Assembly (NCBI GenBank): GCA_944354125.1 | Contig: CALVPT010000003.1 | Location: 1-64,000 of the forward strand | From: an uncultured Clostridia bacterium | GTDB lineage: Bacteria; Bacillota; Clostridia; Christensenellales; Borkfalkiaceae | Direction: 5' to 3' | DNA length: 64,000 nt | Shown: piece after piece, positions 58,944-64,000 of the stretch | How the letters are laid out: every line of letters begins with the position of its first letter | Position numbering within the stretch: the first letter of the stretch is position 1 | Made by a program: the position numbers and the translations under genes | Notes under the pieces: model-generated | Seen by the model: only the letters and a program-made list of their open reading frames with translations | Database searches by the model: none | Told to the model about the DNA's origin: nothing

Positions 58944-59944
58944 GAGTCGCAATCTACGGCGCGGGCGCAATGGGCACGGCAATGGGCGCGTATTTTGCGC
59001 GCGCGGGCAAGGCGGTCGACGTCATTTGCAGAAACCGCGCGCACGTGTCGGCAATGAGGAAGAGCGGAGTCAGAATTTCGGGCACCGACGACTTTACGGC
59101 AGAGGTCAACGCCCTGCTGCCCGAGGAGATGGAGGGCAGGTACGACATAATATTTCTGACTACCAAACAGCTCGAAAACGACGCCACGGCGCATTTTCTT
59201 GACGCATTTTTAAGCGAGGACGGCGTGCTCTGCACCATTCAGAACGGTCTGCCCGAATACGCCCTTGCGGAAATTCTCGGCAAAAGGCGCGTTCTCGGCT
59301 GCGTGTGCAGCTGGGGTGCAAGCCTTGTCTCGCCCGGAGAGGTGGTAATGACCTCTTCGCCCGAAAAGATAGAATTTCAGATAGGTTCGCCCTTCGACGA
59401 AAAGGCGCCCTCGGAGAAGGTGAGGGAGATACTCTCGCTCATGGGCAGGGTTGCAGAGGAGGCAAATTTCCTCGGCGCGCGCTGGACGAAACTCATAATA
59501 AACAACGCGTTTTCTCCCCTTTCGGGGCTGACGGGGCTGACCTTCGGACAGATAGCAAGGCAGAGGCGTTTCCGCCGCATAGCCCAGGGCATATTCAATG
59601 AAAGCGCCGCGGTTTGCCGCGCGCTCGGCGTCAAGCCCTCCAAAATTCAGGGGCACGACGCGGTCGGGCTTTTAAGCTACAATAACCCCTTCAAGCGCGC
59701 GTTTTCCTCGTTCCTTTTTCCCGTCGCAATGAAAAATCACAGCCACATACTTTCGGGCATGTACTACGACCTTTCAAGGGGCAAAAAGTGCGAGGTGGAG
59801 TATTTCTGCGGCATAGTTTCATCTTTCGGCGATAAAGTCGGCGTCGATACGCCGCTCACCGACAAGATGTCCGGACTCATCGGCGAGATAGAGAGGGGAG
59901 AGCGTGCAATTTCTCCCGATAGTATTCAGGCTTTTTACTCATAA
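58940..59944 (+). CDS. Ketopantoate reductase family protein (PanE/ApbA)
   Basis: This is a 334-residue protein. An N-terminal Rossmann fold has GAGAMGTAMG (8-17) and IIFLTTKQLE. The C-terminal helical domain has the catalytic Lys in WTKLIINNAFSPLSGLTG and the Asn/Ser/Glu stretch seen in PanE. NADPH-dependent reduction of 2-dehydropantoate is the model reaction. The family also includes paralogues with other 2-keto acid substrates, so I give no gene symbol. It is translationally coupled (4 bp overlap) to the SGNH hydrolase. Confidence 0.88.
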   Translation: MRVAIYGAGAMGTAMGAYFARAGKAVDVICRNRAHVSAMRKSGVRISGTDDFTAEVNALLPEEMEGRYDIIFLTTKQLENDATAHFLDAFLSEDGVLCTIQNGLPEYALAEILGKRRVLGCVCSWGASLVSPGEVVMTSSPEKIEFQIGSPFDEKAPSEKVREILSLMGRVAEEANFLGARWTKLIINNAFSPLSGLTGLTFGQIARQRRFRRIAQGIFNESAAVCRALGVKPSKIQGHDAVGLLSYNNPFKRAFSSFLFPVAMKNHSHILSGMYYDLSRGKKCEVEYFCGIVSSFGDKVGVDTPLTDKMSGLIGEIERGERAISPDSIQAFYS

Positions 59945-59959
59945 CAGTGGCAATTGCTA

Positions 59960-59988
59960 TTGCAAATGCGTGGGTAAAGTGGTATAAT
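59960..59988 (+). promoter_or_regulatory. Promoter of the alpha/beta hydrolase pair
   Basis: TTGCAA at 59960-59965 and TATAAT at 59983-59988, spacer 17 bp. Confidence 0.65.
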
Positions 59989-60048
59989 TTTAACTGTAAA
60001 AAGATGCTTTGACGCGCCGCCCTGTGCAAGGCGACGGACGGAGATATC

Positions 60049-60990
60049 ATGGCGGAAGAGAAATATTCGTTTTCAGAAGTTTATTATTCATCGTCAGACG
60101 CAAAGACAAACATACACGCCTGCATCTGGCAACCTGCCCGTGAGATCAGGGCGGTATTGCAGATAGTTCACGGCATGGCGGAATATGCCGAAAGGTATGC
60201 AAATTTTGCCGTCGCGCTCGCCGAAAGGGGAGTGCTGGTCTGCGCCGAGGATCACCTCGGACACGGCAAATCTGTATCCTCCGAAAAGGAACTCGGCTAC
60301 TTTGCCGACAAAAAGGGTTACGGCTGCGTGCTCGAGGATATCCGCACGCTCGCAAAGATTGTCTCATCTAAGTATCAGGGCGTTCCTTACTTCATGCTCG
60401 GGCACTCCATGGGCTCATTCTTTGCGAGAAAGTACGTCTCGCTGTACGGAAACGAACTTTCGGGCGCGATAATCATGGGCACGGGCTATAAGGACGGTCT
60501 GACTACGGGCGTCGGCAAATTTCTCTGCTCGCTAATGGCGCTGTTCAAGGGCTGGCATCACGTTTCGCCGTTTATCGACAATCTGGCTTTCGGCGCTTAC
60601 AACAAGCGCTTCGGCGGCAGGACAAAGTTCGACTGGCTGTCCAAGGACGAGGGCAACGCAGACGCATACATCGCCGACCCCCTGTGCGGCATACCCTTTA
60701 CTCTCAACGGGTTCTATTCGCTGTTCGACGTTCTCGGCGCGGCGTGCGCCAAAAAGACTGTTGCCGCAACGCCTTCAGCCCTCCCCGTACTCTTCGTGTC
60801 CGGCGCGGACGACCCCGTCGGCGACTATTCGAAGGGCGTTCAGAAGGTATATAAAAAATTCAGAAAACTCGGCAAAAACGCGCAGATCAAACTCTACGAC
60901 GGTTGCCGTCACGAAATACTCAACGATATCTCGAGGGAGCAGGTCGTCTCCGACATAATATCGTTCATTGAGGCAAATTTAACAAAGTAA
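60049..60990 (+). CDS. Alpha/beta hydrolase, monoacylglycerol lipase-like
   Basis: This is a 313-residue protein. The nucleophile Ser is in GHSMGSFFAR (about 119-124), the acid Asp in VSGADDPVGDYSKG (about 252) and the His in CRHEILND (about 288). The HGMAEYAERY oxyanion motif near residue 41 is typical of the serine aminopeptidase S33 / lysophospholipase group. No signal peptide. The next gene begins 1 bp after its stop, so the two hydrolases are co-transcribed. Confidence 0.92.
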   Translation: MAEEKYSFSEVYYSSSDAKTNIHACIWQPAREIRAVLQIVHGMAEYAERYANFAVALAERGVLVCAEDHLGHGKSVSSEKELGYFADKKGYGCVLEDIRTLAKIVSSKYQGVPYFMLGHSMGSFFARKYVSLYGNELSGAIIMGTGYKDGLTTGVGKFLCSLMALFKGWHHVSPFIDNLAFGAYNKRFGGRTKFDWLSKDEGNADAYIADPLCGIPFTLNGFYSLFDVLGAACAKKTVAATPSALPVLFVSGADDPVGDYSKGVQKVYKKFRKLGKNAQIKLYDGCRHEILNDISREQVVSDIISFIEANLTK

Positions 60991-60991
60991 T

Positions 60992-61741
60992 ATGCTTTTA
61001 AGGGAAACTATAGCCATTCCTCCGCTAACGGGGGACAGGGAAAGGCGCGTATTTTATTATCTGCCCGAAGGATACGACTCGGGCGAGGAGCGCTATCCCG
61101 TACTGTATATGTTTGACGGTCACAATCTGTTCTGCGACGAGGTCGCAACCTATGGCAAGTGCTGGGGGCTGATGGACTACCTCGACAGGACGGGCACAAA
61201 GATAATAGTCGCCGCACCCGAATGCAATCACGAGGGCGACATGCGGCTTTCGGAATATTCTCCCGTCAGTTTCGACTTTCACGGCAAACGCATAGTCGGC
61301 AGGGGCAAAAAATATATGGACTGGCTGACGGGTACGTTCAAGCCGATGGTGGACGGGCGTTTCAGGACGCTCCCCGACAGGGAAAATACGTTCATTGCAG
61401 GCAGCTCCATGGGCGGACTTATGACGCTGTACGCGCTTGCAAAGTATAACGGAGTATTTTCCAAGGGGGCGGCGCTTTCGCCCAGCCTTTGGGTACAGGG
61501 CGGCGATATGCCCTCGTTCATAAAGAGCGGCAGATACGGCAGGGATACCGTCATATTCACCGACTACGGCACAAGGGAATTCAAAAAATCATTCGCCGCA
61601 GTAAAGCTCTTTTGCGAGACGTTCTCCTGTCTCGCTGCAAAGGGCATAACCGTCACGGCGAGAGTCGTCGAGGGCGGCACACACTGCGAGGCGGCGTGGG
61701 AGAGGGAAATACCCCAATTCATGTGCGCTTTCGGCCTCTGA
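60992..61741 (+). CDS. Esterase D/Fes-type alpha/beta hydrolase
   Basis: This is a 249-residue protein. The nucleophile Ser is in AGSSMGGLMT (about 137). A late Asp (FTDYGTRE) and His in GGTHCEAAWERE complete the triad. YPVLYMFDGHNLF is the usual strand before the oxyanion hole in the putative esterase (Fes/antigen 85-like) family. Members act on ferulate, siderophore or acetyl esters; the substrate here is not known. No signal peptide. The upstream hydrolase gene ends 1 bp before the start. Confidence 0.9.
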   Translation: MLLRETIAIPPLTGDRERRVFYYLPEGYDSGEERYPVLYMFDGHNLFCDEVATYGKCWGLMDYLDRTGTKIIVAAPECNHEGDMRLSEYSPVSFDFHGKRIVGRGKKYMDWLTGTFKPMVDGRFRTLPDRENTFIAGSSMGGLMTLYALAKYNGVFSKGAALSPSLWVQGGDMPSFIKSGRYGRDTVIFTDYGTREFKKSFAAVKLFCETFSCLAAKGITVTARVVEGGTHCEAAWEREIPQFMCAFGL

Positions 61742-61790
61742 AAGGCTGTCGATAACTTCAACTAAAGCACTATAAAGGAAGTGGCAATAT

Positions 61791-62981
61791 ATGAAAAATT
61801 TTGTGTTTGTTTCACCTAACTTCCCCGAGACTTACTGGCGTTTCTGCAGGGGACTCAAGGACAACGGGTTCAACGTCTTAGGCATAGGCGACGCGCCCTA
61901 TTACGAGCTGTCCGAACCGCTCAAAAAGAGCCTTACGGAATATTACAAGGTATCCTCGCTCGAAAACTATGACGAGGTTTTCCGCGCCGTCGCATTCTTC
62001 ACCTTCCGTTACGGCAAGATAGACTGGCTGGAGAGCAATAACGAATACTGGCTGGAAAGGGACGCCGCGCTCAGGACGGAGTTCAACATTCAGACGGGTT
62101 TCCAGAATAAGGATATGCCCAAGGTCAAGTTCAAGTCCAAGATGAAGGCATACTTCAAAAAGGCAGGCATAAAGGTTGCAAAGCACTGCATGGCAAGCAC
62201 TCTGCCCGTATGCAAGAGGCTTATAAATCAGGTAGGTTATCCCGTAATCGTCAAGCCGGATAACGGCGTGGGCGCAAACGCCACATATAAGATAAACAAC
62301 GAGCAGGAGCTCAGGCAATTCCTTAAAAATAAGCTCGACATTCCCTATATCATGGAGGAATACATCGAGGGCGAGGTCAACTCCTACGACGCTATAGTCA
62401 ACAGCAAGGGAGAGCCCATCTTCGAGACGGGCAACGTCACGCCCTACTCGCTCATGGATATCGTCAACAACAGCGGCGATTCGGTGTTCTACATAGTCAA
62501 TAACCCCTTCGACGACGTCAGGGCGGCCGGCAGAAAGGTGTTGAAGGCGTTCGGCGTAAAGAGCCGCTTCGTGCACTTCGAATTCTTCCGCCTCACCAAG
62601 GACCAGCGCATAGGCAAGAGGGGCGACATAGTCGCGCTGGAGGTCAATATGCGTCCCTCGGGCGGCATTTCCCCCGACATGATGAACTTTGCGAACTCGA
62701 CCGACGTCTACAAGATATGGGCGGACATGGTCGCATTCGACAGCACCCTCAAGGACTGCGGCGAAAGATACTACTGCGTATTCGTCGGCAGAAGAGAGGG
62801 CAAGAGCTACAAGTACTGCGAACAGGACATAGTCTATAAGTACGGCGCAAACATAAAGCTTTTAGGCAAGGTTGCAAAGGCGCTCTCGGGCGCGATGGGC
62901 GACATCATGTTCGTCGCAAACTTCAAGGAAAAGGCGGATATGGACGCATTCGTTGCCGACGTAATCGCCCCTCAGGAGTAA
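61791..62981 (+). CDS. ATP-grasp domain protein
   Basis: This is a 396-residue protein; the ATG follows AAGGAAG. An N-terminal alpha/beta domain (about 1-105) is followed by an ATP-grasp core. It has KSKMKAYFKKAGI, the lysine strand YPVIVKPDNGVGANATYKIN, the YIMEEYIEGEVNSYDAI hinge and the metal-binding end VALEVNMRPSGGISPDM. It should ligate a carboxylate to an amine or thiol using ATP. The acceptor is unknown; the closest pattern is the carbamoyl-phosphate-synthase-like or BL00235/CARNS1 group. It lies upstream of spoIVA with a terminator between. Confidence 0.85.
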   Translation: MKNFVFVSPNFPETYWRFCRGLKDNGFNVLGIGDAPYYELSEPLKKSLTEYYKVSSLENYDEVFRAVAFFTFRYGKIDWLESNNEYWLERDAALRTEFNIQTGFQNKDMPKVKFKSKMKAYFKKAGIKVAKHCMASTLPVCKRLINQVGYPVIVKPDNGVGANATYKINNEQELRQFLKNKLDIPYIMEEYIEGEVNSYDAIVNSKGEPIFETGNVTPYSLMDIVNNSGDSVFYIVNNPFDDVRAAGRKVLKAFGVKSRFVHFEFFRLTKDQRIGKRGDIVALEVNMRPSGGISPDMMNFANSTDVYKIWADMVAFDSTLKDCGERYYCVFVGRREGKSYKYCEQDIVYKYGANIKLLGKVAKALSGAMGDIMFVANFKEKADMDAFVADVIAPQE

Positions 62982-63067
62982 TTTCAGCCTCCAAGATGCG
63001 CCGGAACGCGCGTGCCGCTCGGTAGGCATGGCGAAAGCTGTGACGTGTTACATAATATAATAATTTT

Positions 63068-63097
63068 CCCGTCGTCTGTGTGCGGCGGGATTTTTTT
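63068..63097 (+). terminator. Terminator after the ATP-grasp gene
   Basis: CCCGTCG and CGGCGGG arms (one T-G pair) with an 8 nt loop, followed by ATTTTTTT. Confidence 0.75.
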
Positions 63098-63174
63098 GTG
63101 CATAATCGCGCCCTTTCGCCCATATGTTATTAAACATAACAGCAAATTTTTTTTATTTATAGCGGAGGCGGAAA

Positions 63175-64000
63175 ATGCAGGAAAGTAATATCTACGAGGA
63201 TGTTGCCGCAAGGAGCGGCGGAGATATCTATATAGGCGTGGTCGGACCCGTGCGCACGGGCAAATCTACGCTCATAAAGCGGTTTATGACCCAGCTCGTC
63301 CTGCCCAACGTGAGCGGCGACGTCGGCGAGATGATAGACGAACTGCCTCAGGCGGCTTCGGGCAGGACGGTAATGACGACCGAGCCCAAGTTCATACCGG
63401 CAAAGGCGGTGCGCGTGGAGGTAGGCAATGCCTCGGCGGACGTGCGCCTCATTGACTGCGTAGGCTTTCCCGTAGAGGGTGCCTCAGGCTTCGAGGAAAA
63501 CGGCGAGCCGAGACTCGTAAAGACAATGTGGAGCGAAGAGCCCCTGCCCTTTGCCGACGCCGCGTCGCTCGGCACGAAGAAGGTTATCTGCGACCACTCT
63601 ACGATAGGCATAATAGTAACGACCGACGGCTCGGTGACGGATATTCCCAGGGAAAACTATGTCGCCGCCGAGGAGAGGACGGTAAAGGAGCTTAAGCAGA
63701 TCGGCAAGCCATTCGTAATCGTGCTGAACTGCGCCCGTCCTTCGGGCGCGGAAGCAACGGCACTTGCCGCTCAGCTCAAGGAAAAGTATGACTGCGCGGT
63801 TGTAGCCGTAAACTGCGAAAATGCCGAAAAGAGCGATCTGGAGGGCATACTGCGCGCCGTACTCTTCGAATTCCCCGTGACGGGCGTCGAGGTCAACATA
63901 CCCGACTGGATGAAGGTGATGCCGCCCGACAGCACGGCGATAGGCGAACTGCTGGACGGGGTGCGCAAGGTCTGCGAGGGCATAACCGTCATGCGCCAGT
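63175..64000 (+). CDS. spoIVA: Stage IV sporulation protein A, 3' part outside window
   Basis: The first 275 residues are visible of a protein usually near 490. The start follows GCGGAGGCGG. Walker A is GPVRTGKS (24-31). The N-terminal IYEDVAARSGGDIYIGVVGP and ELPQAASGRTVMTTEPKFIP are hallmarks of SpoIVA, the ATPase that polymerises on the outer forespore membrane and forms the base of the spore coat. RLIDCVGFPVEGA is the switch-like segment. It is the best single indication that the organism belongs to an endospore-forming lineage. Confidence 0.97.
   Translation, partial: MQESNIYEDVAARSGGDIYIGVVGPVRTGKSTLIKRFMTQLVLPNVSGDVGEMIDELPQAASGRTVMTTEPKFIPAKAVRVEVGNASADVRLIDCVGFPVEGASGFEENGEPRLVKTMWSEEPLPFADAASLGTKKVICDHSTIGIIVTTDGSVTDIPRENYVAAEERTVKELKQIGKPFVIVLNCARPSGAEATALAAQLKEKYDCAVVAVNCENAEKSDLEGILRAVLFEFPVTGVEVNIPDWMKVMPPDSTAIGELLDGVRKVCEGITVMRQ

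Overview
This 64 kb window looks like chromosome of an endospore-forming member of the Clostridia, probably a gut anaerobe of the Christensenellales type. That placement is inferred from a spoIVA gene at the right edge, a Trp T-box leader, QSSS-type Na/Pi transport, InlB B-repeat adhesins and lipoproteins. It is not a phylogenetic result. No tRNA, rRNA or CRISPR array was recognised.

Layout. (1) 1-3.3 kb: AT-rich accessory DNA with a left-truncated tyrosine recombinase (minus strand), a sigma-region-4-like HTH protein, a C4 zinc-finger remnant, a frameshifted HExxH peptidase-like gene and an XRE repressor. (2) 3.4-5.5 kb: an AgrA/AgrC-like LytTR response regulator and GHKL kinase with no peptide or processing gene. 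(3) 5.7-14.7 kb: two very large GH3 glycosidases with permuted domains flank a lipoprotein carrying InlB repeats and a carbohydrate-binding-like domain. (4) 15-24.3 kb: Hsp20, a histidine phosphatase, small membrane proteins, a Zn/Cd efflux set (ArsR sensor, separate HMA protein, P1B ATPase), a Na/Pi cotransporter with PHO-box-like repeats, and a YtrA-type GntR/ABC operon. (5) 24.5-26.5 kb: a radical SAM / MarR / radical SAM cassette matching the 'radical SAM mobile pair'. (6) 26.5-28.6 kb: a deletion scar joining two truncated divergent genes, then patatin and YbaK genes. (7) 29-44.5 kb: a cytosolic InlB-repeat protein ending in a ribosomal-protein-L15-like domain, next to a 4,755-residue surface protein. 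(8) 44.7-50.7 kb: membrane proteins, one of them triply disrupted, an XRE-membrane regulator, and a divergent ECF sigma / membrane anti-sigma-like / lipoprotein module. (9) 50.8-57.6 kb: T-box-controlled trpEGDCFBA. (10) 57.8-64 kb: SGNH hydrolase, PanE-like reductase, two alpha/beta hydrolases, an ATP-grasp protein and spoIVA (cut by the window edge).

The most unusual items are the following. The ECF module has a membrane ectodomain and a divergent lipoprotein that are paralogous, and both promoters share a TACCAACAAA-CGG motif. The L15-like/InlB cytosolic protein sits next to a giant adhesin that has its own InlB-like repeat on the cytoplasmic side of its C-terminal membrane anchor. The permuted GH3 pair flanks a glycan-binding lipoprotein. 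All functional statements come from reading motifs by eye; no database search was possible.
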